Below are positions 16,454 through 25,677 of a stretch of 52,360 bases of DNA, piece after piece. A model generated the notes under the pieces. The model worked only from the letters and a program-made list of their open reading frames with translations, searched no databases and was not told where the DNA came from. Origin of the DNA: Novacetimonas maltaceti (GTDB lineage: Bacteria; Pseudomonadota; Alphaproteobacteria; Acetobacterales; Acetobacteraceae); assembly GCF_002906255.1 (NCBI RefSeq), contig NZ_POTC01000021.1:1-52360 (forward strand), in the 5' to 3' direction. The first letter of the stretch is position 1. The number at the start of each line of letters is the position of its first letter. Position numbers and translations under genes: made by a program.

Positions 16454-19351
16454 ATGCCGAGCCATGCCCACGCCTCCTCCACCGTCGAGGACATGACCCT
16501 TGCCCTGCGCGACGCGCTGGGACTGAACGCTCCCTATGCCCCGGAACTCCCGCGGGAGGAGGCGATCAGCCTGTTCCGCAGGCACCTTGCGCGGTTCCAG
16601 TCCCATGTGCGCACACAGTTCGAGGCGCACCGGCTGGGCGGCGCGGACGCGGGCAAGCTGCTGGCAGGCTATACCGACGGCATGATCCGCACGCTGTGCG
16701 AATTCGCGACCCTCAGCGTCCGCGCCGAGTCGCATGCGAAGGGGGACATCACCTTCGCCATCACCGCGACGGGCGGTTACGGGCGTGGGCTGCTCGCACC
16801 GTTCAGCGATATCGACCTGCTGTTCCTGACCCCCGACGAACCGTCGGAGGAGGTGCGCGGCGTTGTCGAATACATCCTGTATTTCCTGTGGGACCTCGGG
16901 CTGAAGGTCGGGCATGCCACGCGGACCATCGACGAATGCATCACGGAGGCCGAGGCCGACACCACCGTGCGCACCACGCTGCTCGACGCGCGGCTGCTGG
17001 CGGGGGATGCCAACCTGTTCGCGATGTTCGAGGCCCGCTACATCGTCGCCTGCGTCACGGCGGGGGCTGCGTGCTTCATCACCGACAAGCGGCGTGAACG
17101 CGCCGCGCGCCACCACCGTTTCGGCGACAGCCCCTATCTGGTCGAACCCAATGTCAAGGAAGGGCGCGGTGGCCTGCGCGACCTGCAGACGCTGTACTGG
17201 ATGTGTCGCTACACGTTCGGCACGCGCCATGTCTCCGACCTGCTGGCGCCCGGTTTCAGCGCGCTCGGCCTGCTGACGGAGCAGGAGGCCAAGCGCGCGC
17301 GCCGGTCGTGGGATTTCCTGTGGCGCGTGCGTTTCCACCTGCACTACGTCTCCGGCCGGGCGGAGGAGCGCCTGACCTTCGACATGCAGCCCGTGGTCGG
17401 CGGGCGGATGGGCTATACCCGCCATGGCCGGCAGGTGGGCGTGGAGCGTTTCATGCGCCACTACTTCCTGACGGTGCGCGAGGTCATGCGCCTCACACTG
17501 GTGCTGGAACCTGCCGTGCTGCGCCAGGCGCTTGGCCCCATCGCCAACGCACCGCAGGCCGATGCGCAGATGCGCGATGCCGGGTTCACCGTGATGGACG
17601 GGCGCATCCTGCCCGAACGCGGCACGTCGTTCGAACATGAACCGATCCAGATGATGCGCCTGCTGGCCTGGGCGAAGAAGCGCAAGCTGCCGATCCACCC
17701 GCTGGCGATGCAGCAGATGATCCGCTGGGAACGCCATGCCGCCACCCTGCGCGGCAATGCGGAGGCGTCTTCCATCTTCCTCGACCTGATGTGCGGCACC
17801 CCGCCCGAACGCTCCCGCCATGGCGCGGCAGGCACGCCACCTGCCGCCGTGCAGGGCGATGACGCTCCCAGTTTCCACCAGATGGACGAAGGCCGGCGCA
17901 AGGGGAACGCCTACTGGCTGCACATCCTCAACGAAACCGGCCTGATGGGACGCCTGCTGCCCGACTGGTCGCGGGTCGTGGGGCAGATGCAGTTCGACAC
18001 CTATCATGTCTTCACGGTGGACGAGCACATCATCGACGCGCTGCGCATCCTTGAGCGCGTGGAGCACGGGTCAATGGCGGACGAGATCCCGCTGGCCTAT
18101 GAACTGGCGCGCAACCTGCATTCGCGCCGGGCGCTGTATGTCGCGGTCCTGCTGCATGACATCGCCAAGGGACGTGGCGGGGACCATTCGGAAATCGGGT
18201 CGGAAATCGCGCTGCATGTCTGCCCCGAACTCGGCATGGACAGCGAGGAGACGGAGACCGTGTCGTGGCTGGTGCTGCACCACCTGCTGCTCAGCCACAC
18301 GGCGTTCCAGCGCGACATCGACGATCCCAAGACGATCCTCGACCTTGCCGACATCATCCAGTCGCCCGAGCGCCTGCGCCTTCTGCTGCTGCTGACGATC
18401 GTGGACATGCGCGCGGTCGGCCCGCGCGTGTGGAACGCGTGGAAGGCGACGCTGCTCAATGAACTGTACATGCGCGTGGCCGAAGTGCTCGAAGGCAGCA
18501 TGGCGACGACGGAACGCGATGTCCGCGTCGCGCGCGCCAAGGCGGCGACGGCGCAGTGGTTGGCCGAAGATGGCCTGCCCGAAAGTGACATCACCCATTT
18601 CATGGGCCTGGGTTACGGCAGTTACTGGCTGTCGTTCGACCGCGACACCCATCGCCGCCACATCCAGCTGATTACCGAGTCCGAGGCCCGGGATTCCCCG
18701 CTGACAGTCGAACCCCAGCCCATCCCGGCGCGGGGCGTGACAGAAGTCACGATCTATGCCGCCGACCATCCGGGCCTGTTTTCGCGCATTGCCGGCGCGG
18801 TGGCCATTGCGGGCGCATCCATTGTCGATGCGCGCATCCACACCATGACCAACGGCATGGCGCTTGATACGTTATGGGTGCAGGACGCCGATGGCGCGGC
18901 GTTCGAGGAACCGCAGCAGTTGGCCCTCCTGTCGATGCTGGTGGAGCAGGCGCTGTCGGGACAACTCAACATCAACAGGGAAATCGCGACCTGCGGGCGG
19001 CGCGGCAGCGGGCGGCGCATGCGCGCCATCCATGTGCCGCCGCGCGTGGTGATCGACAACCGCGCGTCCAATGCCTGCACGGTGGTCGAAATCAACGGGC
19101 GCGACCGTCCCGGCCTGCTGCATGACATCACCGCGACCATCAGCGACCAGAAGCTGCAGATCGCCTCGGCCCACATCACGACCTATGGCGTGCGGGCGGT
19201 TGACGTCTTCTACGTCAAGGACCTGTTCGGGCTGAAGATTACGGACAAGACCCGGCTGGAAACCATCCGCCAGACGCTGCTTGCGGGGCTTCAGAAGGCG
19301 GAGGCCGACGCGACCAGCATGACATCGGCGCTCGACACCGTCACGATCTGA
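16454..19351 (+). CDS. glnD: [Protein-PII] uridylyltransferase/uridylyl-removing enzyme
   Basis: GlnD senses glutamine and adds or removes UMP on PII proteins, so controlling glutamine synthetase and nitrogen genes. The 965-residue protein has the nucleotidyltransferase motif GGYGRGLLAPFSDID (107-121), an HD hydrolase domain with LLHDIAKGRGGDHSE (around 564-578), and two C-terminal ACT domains (about 760-840 and 870-945: EVTIYAADHPGLFSRIAG, then VVEINGRDRPGLLHDI). Domain order and length match the family. The glutamate synthase genes it indirectly influences are also in this window. The last 11 bases overlap the end of the convergent TPR gene. Confidence 0.96.
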   Translation: MPSHAHASSTVEDMTLALRDALGLNAPYAPELPREEAISLFRRHLARFQSHVRTQFEAHRLGGADAGKLLAGYTDGMIRTLCEFATLSVRAESHAKGDITFAITATGGYGRGLLAPFSDIDLLFLTPDEPSEEVRGVVEYILYFLWDLGLKVGHATRTIDECITEAEADTTVRTTLLDARLLAGDANLFAMFEARYIVACVTAGAACFITDKRRERAARHHRFGDSPYLVEPNVKEGRGGLRDLQTLYWMCRYTFGTRHVSDLLAPGFSALGLLTEQEAKRARRSWDFLWRVRFHLHYVSGRAEERLTFDMQPVVGGRMGYTRHGRQVGVERFMRHYFLTVREVMRLTLVLEPAVLRQALGPIANAPQADAQMRDAGFTVMDGRILPERGTSFEHEPIQMMRLLAWAKKRKLPIHPLAMQQMIRWERHAATLRGNAEASSIFLDLMCGTPPERSRHGAAGTPPAAVQGDDAPSFHQMDEGRRKGNAYWLHILNETGLMGRLLPDWSRVVGQMQFDTYHVFTVDEHIIDALRILERVEHGSMADEIPLAYELARNLHSRRALYVAVLLHDIAKGRGGDHSEIGSEIALHVCPELGMDSEETETVSWLVLHHLLLSHTAFQRDIDDPKTILDLADIIQSPERLRLLLLLTIVDMRAVGPRVWNAWKATLLNELYMRVAEVLEGSMATTERDVRVARAKAATAQWLAEDGLPESDITHFMGLGYGSYWLSFDRDTHRRHIQLITESEARDSPLTVEPQPIPARGVTEVTIYAADHPGLFSRIAGAVAIAGASIVDARIHTMTNGMALDTLWVQDADGAAFEEPQQLALLSMLVEQALSGQLNINREIATCGRRGSGRRMRAIHVPPRVVIDNRASNACTVVEINGRDRPGLLHDITATISDQKLQIASAHITTYGVRAVDVFYVKDLFGLKITDKTRLETIRQTLLAGLQKAEADATSMTSALDTVTI

Positions 19352-21275
19352 CAACGCCGCGCCGCGCGGCAGCCCACTGGTGCAGCGCGGCGCGGACCTG
19401 TTCCATCACCCCGTCCCACGCATGGGGCGGGGGCGCGGCCTGCGTGGGCCGGAACTGCCGCAGGCGCGGATACCAGCAACTGCCCTGCCGCCCCCATGGC
19501 GATGCCTCCCCCCCATCGAGTGCGGCGGACCAGCGCCAGTCACCCCCATGACGGTTGAGCAGCCAGACCGGCCGCCCCATCGCCCCGGCCAGGTGCGCCA
19601 CCATCGTATCGACGCAGATCACCAGATCCAGCGTGGCGATGACCCATGCCGTATCCATCACGTCACCCATTGACGGCGTTTCCATCGGGAACGGCAGGTC
19701 GGCATCCCCCGCCCCGTGCTGGAGGCTGACGAACGTCACCCCCTCCACCCCGGCCAGCATCGCCATCCGCTCCGCCCCGATCGAGCGGAGCCTGTCGAAG
19801 CGGTAGCGTTCATTCCCCGACCAGCACAGCCCCACGCGAAGGCCACCCGTCGCGCGCGGCATCCCCACGGGACCGAGATAGGCCCCCACCGACTGTGGCA
19901 GTCCTTCCAGTCCCAGCAGGTACGGCAGGCTGAACAGGTCGCACCGCGCCACGACTCCACGAGGATATTCATCGTTTGGGGCGATAATTTCCATACGCCG
20001 GGCGACCGACGCCCCCGTCCGGTCCCGCAGGCTGCCCGCCAGTCGATGCAGCGCGGGCGGCAGCACCAGCACCACGCGCCGCCGCCGCGCCAGCATCGGC
20101 ACGTAACGCAGGAACTGGATCGTATCGCCCATGCCCTGCATGGCCTGGACCACGATCCGCTCCCCCGTCGTCCCCCTGTCATCGGCCAGCATCGCGCGGG
20201 TGCAGCGGGGCAGGACGGGATAATGCGTCGTATCGGGCGGCAGCAGCGCATGCCGTGCCTCCCACGCCTCCCACCCCTCGGCCATGCGCCCCTGCCCCAG
20301 CAGCAGCGTGCCGAGGTTGAAGCGTGCCTGCGCGCGGGTCTGCGCATCGGTGCGCGCATCCTCCATCACCGCGCGGCACAGGGCGGCGGCGGGGGCGTCT
20401 TCCCCCTGCTCCGCCAGCACGGTGGCGAGGTTGGCGGCAATGCGCCCGTCACCCGGCCTCAGGTCGCATGCCTGCCCCAGCGCCCGCCGCGCCCGCGCCA
20501 CGTCGCCCAGCGCCATGAAGGTCAGGCCCAGATTGTTCCACGCATCGGCATTCGGCATGGCCTCCACGCAGCGGCGCAGCCATGGCAGGGCGGCGGCATA
20601 GTCACGCTGCGTGAACAGGACGGCGCCAAGGTTGCCTGCCGCCATCGCATCGTCGGGCAGGTGGCGCAGCCATGCCTCCAGACTGACGCGTGCCTCGCCC
20701 ACTTCGCCACAGCCAAGCAGCATCTCCACCAGTTCGTGGAACAGGAGCCTGTCTTCCGCCGGGGCAAGGGCAAAGGCCTTGCGCATCCATGACAGGGCAT
20801 CGGGGCGGCGGTTCCTGCGCCACAGGAACCGCGCCATGTCCGCGCGCGGGCGCCACGCATCGACACCGCCACAGGCGATCGCCTGCGCCAGCGCGGTCTC
20901 CGCCGTGGTGAAATCGTGCGATTCCTCGGCAATGCGGGCCTGCACCGCCCGGGCCGCCAGGTCGCGCGGCGCCTTCAGGAGCGCGACATTCACCGCCGCG
21001 CGGGCCTGCACCACATGGCCGCGCGCCATCAGCGCCTGCGCCAGTGTCACATAATAATGGGCCGCGCCCTCGATCTCGATCGCGCGGCCGGCCAGGCCGA
21101 TGGCAAGGTCGTCACGCCCGCAGGCGCGCACGACGCAGGCCATCCCGTGCAGCGCGCCGGCATGGCCCGCATCCCGGCGCAGGATGGCGCGGAAATGCCC
21201 GCCCGCCGCCTGCGCCTGCCCCTGCGCCAGCAGGCGCAGGCCCTGTTCGATCACGTCGCCTGCCTTTTGCGGCAT
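19341..21275 (-). CDS. TPR protein with C-terminal glycosyltransferase-like domain
   Basis: The 644-residue protein joins two parts. Residues about 1-310 are a run of tetratricopeptide helices (for example PNADAWNNLGLTFMALGDVARARRAL split across 240-265, GDGRIAANLATVLAEQGE near 270-290). Residues about 360-640 resemble GT9/GT41-type glycosyltransferases: VQAMQGMGDTIQFLRYVPML, VGLCWSGN, FVSLQHG and DLVICVDTMVAHLAGAMGRP followed by W.LL. That last motif is the nucleotide-sugar site region in heptosyltransferase-like enzymes. Such fusions occur in many alphaproteobacteria and may glycosylate protein or surface polysaccharide; donor and acceptor are unknown. There is no signal peptide. Its 3' end overlaps glnD by 11 nt tail to tail. 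A Shine-Dalgarno-like AGGGACGG precedes the ATG. Confidence 0.8.
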   Translation of the reverse strand: MPQKAGDVIEQGLRLLAQGQAQAAGGHFRAILRRDAGHAGALHGMACVVRACGRDDLAIGLAGRAIEIEGAAHYYVTLAQALMARGHVVQARAAVNVALLKAPRDLAARAVQARIAEESHDFTTAETALAQAIACGGVDAWRPRADMARFLWRRNRRPDALSWMRKAFALAPAEDRLLFHELVEMLLGCGEVGEARVSLEAWLRHLPDDAMAAGNLGAVLFTQRDYAAALPWLRRCVEAMPNADAWNNLGLTFMALGDVARARRALGQACDLRPGDGRIAANLATVLAEQGEDAPAAALCRAVMEDARTDAQTRAQARFNLGTLLLGQGRMAEGWEAWEARHALLPPDTTHYPVLPRCTRAMLADDRGTTGERIVVQAMQGMGDTIQFLRYVPMLARRRRVVLVLPPALHRLAGSLRDRTGASVARRMEIIAPNDEYPRGVVARCDLFSLPYLLGLEGLPQSVGAYLGPVGMPRATGGLRVGLCWSGNERYRFDRLRSIGAERMAMLAGVEGVTFVSLQHGAGDADLPFPMETPSMGDVMDTAWVIATLDLVICVDTMVAHLAGAMGRPVWLLNRHGGDWRWSAALDGGEASPWGRQGSCWYPRLRQFRPTQAAPPPHAWDGVMEQVRAALHQWAAARRGVVRS

Positions 21276-21365
21276 GGGTGAAACCGTCCCTGCTTGCGTG
21301 TTGTGCCTCAGGCCGCCACGCTAGGGCGGAATTGATAACGACTCCTTTACGCCGGGAATTCCTCC

Positions 21366-22886
21366 ATGCCTGACCCCGCCCCCAACGCCCCCGCACATGA
21401 TGCCTATGCCACGCTGGCCCGCCGCTTTGCGCGGATGGGACATATCGCCAACGCGCTGGGCATCCTCGGCTGGGACAAGGACACGACGATGCCATCGGGG
21501 GCCGCGCACAGCCGCGCCGAAAGCATCGCGACCCTGTCGGTCCTGCACCATGGCATCATGACCGGGCCGGACATGGCGGACCTGCTGGCGGCGGCACCAG
21601 AGCCCGCCGATGCGTGGCAGGCGGCGAACCTGCGTGAAATGCGCAGGCTGCATGCCCATGCCATGGCCGTCCCCCCCGACCTGGTGGAAGCGGCGTCACG
21701 CGCGGCATCGCGGTGCGAGATGGCATGGCGCAGCGCACGCCGCGACAGTGATTTCGCAAGCCTCCTGCCGTCCCTGACCGAAGTGCTCGAACGCACGCGC
21801 GAAGTCGCGCAGGCCAAGGCGGCGGCGCTTGGGCTTTCGCCCTATGACGCGCTGCTGGACCAGTATGATCCGGGCACGCGCCAGACGGACATCGACCCGG
21901 TGTTCGACCGTCTTGCCGCCGAACTGCCAGGCCTGATTTCCGGTGCGCTGGAACAGCAGCGCGCCCATCCCGCGCCAACCCTGCCGCGCGGGCCGTTCGC
22001 CACGAGCGCGCAGGCCGCGCTGGGCCAGACCATGATGCGCACCGTGGGGTTCGACATGACGCGCGGGCGGCTGGATGTCAGTCTGCACCCCTTCTGCGGC
22101 GGGGCGGAAGACGACGTGCGCATCACCACGCGGTACGAGGAGGGCGACTTCCTCAATGCGCTGATGGGCGTGCTGCATGAAAGCGGCCATGCGCTGTATG
22201 AACAGGGCCTGCCGCGCGACTGGCATTCCCAACCCGTGGGTGCGGCACGGGGGATGAGCCTGCATGAAAGCCAGTCGCTGCTGATGGAAATGCAGGTCTG
22301 CCGCTCGGCCGAGTTCATGGCATGGGCGGCCCCGGTCATCGCGGACGCGCTGGGCGGTGACGCGCAGGCCCCCGAATGGTCGGCCGACACGCTGCACCGG
22401 CAGGTCACGCGCGTGCGTCCCGGCTTCATCCGCGTGGACGCGGACGAGGTCACATATCCCGCCCATATCCTTGTGCGCTATGAAATGGAAACCGCGCTCA
22501 TCAACGGCCAGATGGCGCTGCGCGACCTGCCGGCCGCCTTCAACGACCGCATCCACGCGCTGCTGGGCCTGCATGTGCCCGAGGACCGGCTGGGCTGCCT
22601 GCAGGACATCCACTGGCCATCGGGATCGTGGGGATATTTCCCGACCTACACGCTTGGCGCGATGATCGCCGCGCAACTGCGCGAGGCGGCGCAGAAGGCG
22701 CACCCGGCCCTGATGGACGATATCGCGCGCGGCGATTTTTCCACGCTGCTGTCGTGGCTGCGCACCCATGTCCACCATCGCGCCAGCAGCGTGTCGATGC
22801 GTGACATCGTGCGCGACGCCACCGGCGCGCCGCCGGGGCCGGATGCCTACCTGCGGCACCTGCGGCATCGTTATTGCGGGGAATAG
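21366..22886 (+). CDS. M32 family carboxypeptidase (Taq type)
   Basis: The enzyme removes C-terminal residues from peptides using one metal ion. The 506-residue length is normal for the family. The zinc motif is HESGH (about 271-275, in GVLHESGHALYEQGLP), followed by the conserved GMSLHESQSLLMEMQV, and the C-terminal GSWGYFPTYTLGAMIAAQL. No signal peptide, so it is cytosolic and probably takes part in peptide recycling. It is divergent from the TPR-glycosyltransferase gene. Confidence 0.94.
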   Translation: MPDPAPNAPAHDAYATLARRFARMGHIANALGILGWDKDTTMPSGAAHSRAESIATLSVLHHGIMTGPDMADLLAAAPEPADAWQAANLREMRRLHAHAMAVPPDLVEAASRAASRCEMAWRSARRDSDFASLLPSLTEVLERTREVAQAKAAALGLSPYDALLDQYDPGTRQTDIDPVFDRLAAELPGLISGALEQQRAHPAPTLPRGPFATSAQAALGQTMMRTVGFDMTRGRLDVSLHPFCGGAEDDVRITTRYEEGDFLNALMGVLHESGHALYEQGLPRDWHSQPVGAARGMSLHESQSLLMEMQVCRSAEFMAWAAPVIADALGGDAQAPEWSADTLHRQVTRVRPGFIRVDADEVTYPAHILVRYEMETALINGQMALRDLPAAFNDRIHALLGLHVPEDRLGCLQDIHWPSGSWGYFPTYTLGAMIAAQLREAAQKAHPALMDDIARGDFSTLLSWLRTHVHHRASSVSMRDIVRDATGAPPGPDAYLRHLRHRYCGE

Positions 22887-22945
22887 GCGCGCGGATACCC
22901 GCCATCACCTGCGGCCCCTTGCCTTCGGGGGCGGTTCATGGCGAC

Positions 22946-24109
22946 ATGCGCACGATGTCCAGTCACGATTCCGCACTGTCCCGCCCGCATCGCGTCCGCC
23001 ATGCGGGCGCCGCCGTCGCCCTTGCGGGCGCACTGGCCCTGACGCACATGTCCGGCGCGCACGCGGCCAAGCCCGCGCCGCCGCTGGACCCGTCCGCCCC
23101 GATGGAGGATGTCGCCACATCCTCCACCACGACGTGGGAGCGTGTCATCGCCCTGCCTGACGGGCGTCTGGTCGCGCTGGCCCCGGCATGGACCGGGGTG
23201 AAGCAGGGCGGCCTTGTCATCTTCACGCCCGGACAGCCACCCGTTCCCTATCCCGACGCGGCATGGAACGATCCCGCCACCCCGGCGGCGCAGCGTCTGG
23301 TCGCGCCCGCGGACATCCAGTTGCAGGCGGACGGGACGCTGTGGGTGCTCGACAGCGGGATCGCCGCCGACGGGACGCGCGCGCAGCCCAAGGTCGTGCG
23401 CATTGATGCCGCCAGCGCGCAGGTGAAGGGCACGTGGGCGATCGACGCCGCCGCCCTGCGCCCCGACAGCCACCTGTCGACGATGCGGGTGGGCAATGGC
23501 CATGCCTATATCGGTGACGAAGGCGTGCCCGCGCTGATCGTGGCCGACCTTGACGGCCATGGGCAGCGGCGGCTGATGGAACACAACCCCGCGCTGACGG
23601 CGGGGCGGCCGATCCTTGGCCCCGACGGGCGCGTGATGCAGAACCAGGCAGGGCATACCGCCATCATCAATGTCAGCCAGATGGCCATCAGCCCGGATGA
23701 AAAATGGCTGTATTTCGAACCGCTCAGCGGCCCGATCTACAAGCTCGGCACCGATGTGCTGATCGACCCCAAGGTCACGCCCATCGAACTGGAGGACAGC
23801 CCCACGCTGTGGTACAAATCCCCCCCCTATGGCGGGATCGCCGTGGGGGCGGACGGGACGCTCTACCTCAATGACGTGTCCACCAGCAGCATCTTCCGCC
23901 TGACGCCCAAGCGGATCTATCAACGCATCGTGACCGACCCGCGCCTGCACTGGCCCGCGGGATCATATGTCACGCCGGACGGGATGCTGTATGTGCCCGC
24001 GGCACAGCTTGACCGCACGCCCGCGCTCGATGCCGGGAAGATGGAGGTGTCATGGCCGGTCCATGTCTACCGCATCAATGTCGCCGCCCTGCCCGAAGCG
24101 AAATTCTGA
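22946..24109 (+). CDS. Secreted major royal jelly/yellow-related beta-propeller protein
   Basis: The protein is about 387 residues, with a signal peptide ending near AGALALTHMSGAHAA. The mature part has the beta-propeller pattern of the bacterial MRJP/yellow family: DGTLWVLDSG, HAYIGDEGVPALIVADLDG, MAISPDEKWLYFEPLSG and YVTPDGMLYVPAAQ. In this family some members bind small amines or sugars, but no enzymatic activity is certain; similarity to gluconolactonases is only at fold level. Two ATGs (22946 and 22955) are possible; I chose the first. It starts 59 nt after the M32 gene and ends 76 nt before thrC. The cellular role is unknown. Confidence 0.78.
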   Translation: MRTMSSHDSALSRPHRVRHAGAAVALAGALALTHMSGAHAAKPAPPLDPSAPMEDVATSSTTTWERVIALPDGRLVALAPAWTGVKQGGLVIFTPGQPPVPYPDAAWNDPATPAAQRLVAPADIQLQADGTLWVLDSGIAADGTRAQPKVVRIDAASAQVKGTWAIDAAALRPDSHLSTMRVGNGHAYIGDEGVPALIVADLDGHGQRRLMEHNPALTAGRPILGPDGRVMQNQAGHTAIINVSQMAISPDEKWLYFEPLSGPIYKLGTDVLIDPKVTPIELEDSPTLWYKSPPYGGIAVGADGTLYLNDVSTSSIFRLTPKRIYQRIVTDPRLHWPAGSYVTPDGMLYVPAAQLDRTPALDAGKMEVSWPVHVYRINVAALPEAKF

Positions 24110-24185
24110 CACACCCGCCGCAAAATCGTTCAGGATAGGGCAATCGAGTCCCACGCGCCCCTTCGCGCCGTGGGGAGATGGCATT

Positions 24186-25595
24186 ATGATCGGACCCATG
24201 CGCTATATTTCTACCCGGGGACAAGCCCCTGTCCGCGATTTCTCGTCCGTGCTCCTGGCTGGCCTGGCCGAGGACGGTGGACTTTACCTGCCGGAAAGCT
24301 GGCCGGAATTCTCCCCCCAGCAATGGCGTGACCTGCGTGGCCTGCCCTATCCGGAACTCGCGGCGCGGGTGATGGCCCCCTTTACCGCCGGCTCCATCGC
24401 GCCGGACGTGCTGGCGGGGCTGTGCCGCGACGCCTATGCCCATTTCGACCATGCCGCTATCGTGCCGCTGACGCAGGTGGAAGACGGGCTGTTCGTGCAG
24501 GAACTGTTCCACGGCCCGACGCTGGCGTTCAAGGACATGGCGATGCAGCTGCTCGGCCGCCTGTTCGACCACGTGCTGACGCAGCGCGGCGAGCACGTGA
24601 CCATCGTCGGCGCGACCTCGGGCGATACCGGCTCCGCCGCGATCGAGGCGTGTCGCGGGCGCGAACGCCTGCGCGTGGTGATCCTGCACCCCGAAGGCCG
24701 CACATCCGACGTGCAGCGCCGCCAGATGACCACCGTGCTGGAACCCAACGTCACCAACCTTGCGGTCCAGGGCACGTTTGACGACTGCCAGGACATGGTC
24801 AAGGCGATGTTTGCCGACGCCGCGTTCCGCACCGACATGCACCTGTCGGCGGTCAATTCCATCAACTGGGCGCGAATCGCGGCCCAGGTGCCCTATTACG
24901 TCTATTCCGCACTGGCGCTGGGCGCGCCGGACCGGGAGGTGGCGTTCGCCGTGCCGACCGGCAATTTCGGCAACGTGCTGGCCGCGTGGGTTGCGCGCCA
25001 GATGGGGCTTCCGGTGCGCGCGCTGTGCGTGGGGTCGAACCGCAACGACATCCTGTCGCGCTTCCTCAACGAAAACGACATGTCCATCCATGGCGTCGTG
25101 CCCAGCCTGTCGCCGTCGATGGACATCCAGGTGTCGTCGAATTTCGAACGCCTCCTGTTCGAACTGCTCGACCGTGATGCCGAAGCGTGCGCGCGCACGA
25201 TGACGGAGTTCCGCAAGACCGGGCGCATGCATGTGCCCACGCCAGTGTGGGACAAGGCCAATGCGCTGTTCCATGGCGTCGCACTTGATGATGACGCGAC
25301 GGTGGCCGAAATCCGCCGCCTGCACGCCGAAAGCCAGTACATGGCCGACCCGCACACCGCGATCGGCATCGCCGCCGGACGCGCCTTCCGTGAGTCGGGC
25401 ATCCCAATGGTGGCGATGGCGACCGCGCATCCGGCCAAGTTCCCCGACGCAATGGAAAAGGCGATCGGCATCCGCCCCGCCCTGCCCGAAGCGCTTGCCG
25501 ACCTGTTCGACCGCCCGGAGCGTTACGAGGTCGTGGCCGCCGACCTCGCCGCGATCGAGGACAGGGTGCGCGCGGCGGTGCTGAAAAACAGTTGA
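24186..25595 (+). CDS. thrC: Threonine synthase
   Basis: ThrC converts O-phospho-homoserine to threonine with PLP. The 469-residue protein has the N-terminal signature MRYISTRGQAPVRDFSSVL and the PLP lysine K116 in GPTLAFKDMAMQLL. The phosphate-binding loop is in ATSGDTGSAAIEA, and NSINWARIAAQ and VPTGNFGNVLAAWVA follow. The length fits the gammaproteobacterial/yeast-type (class II) enzyme. The ATG at 24186 has a GGGGAG ribosome binding site about 8 nt upstream. It is followed by the M16 peptidase gene, an order seen in many alphaproteobacteria. Confidence 0.96.
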   Translation: MIGPMRYISTRGQAPVRDFSSVLLAGLAEDGGLYLPESWPEFSPQQWRDLRGLPYPELAARVMAPFTAGSIAPDVLAGLCRDAYAHFDHAAIVPLTQVEDGLFVQELFHGPTLAFKDMAMQLLGRLFDHVLTQRGEHVTIVGATSGDTGSAAIEACRGRERLRVVILHPEGRTSDVQRRQMTTVLEPNVTNLAVQGTFDDCQDMVKAMFADAAFRTDMHLSAVNSINWARIAAQVPYYVYSALALGAPDREVAFAVPTGNFGNVLAAWVARQMGLPVRALCVGSNRNDILSRFLNENDMSIHGVVPSLSPSMDIQVSSNFERLLFELLDRDAEACARTMTEFRKTGRMHVPTPVWDKANALFHGVALDDDATVAEIRRLHAESQYMADPHTAIGIAAGRAFRESGIPMVAMATAHPAKFPDAMEKAIGIRPALPEALADLFDRPERYEVVAADLAAIEDRVRAAVLKNS

Positions 25596-25677
25596 CCTGC
25601 CGCTCCCCTCCTCCTTCCCTGATTTCTCCAACATGGCCCTGCCGGTCAGTGAACCCGGCCGGGCCTTCAGGATCCGA

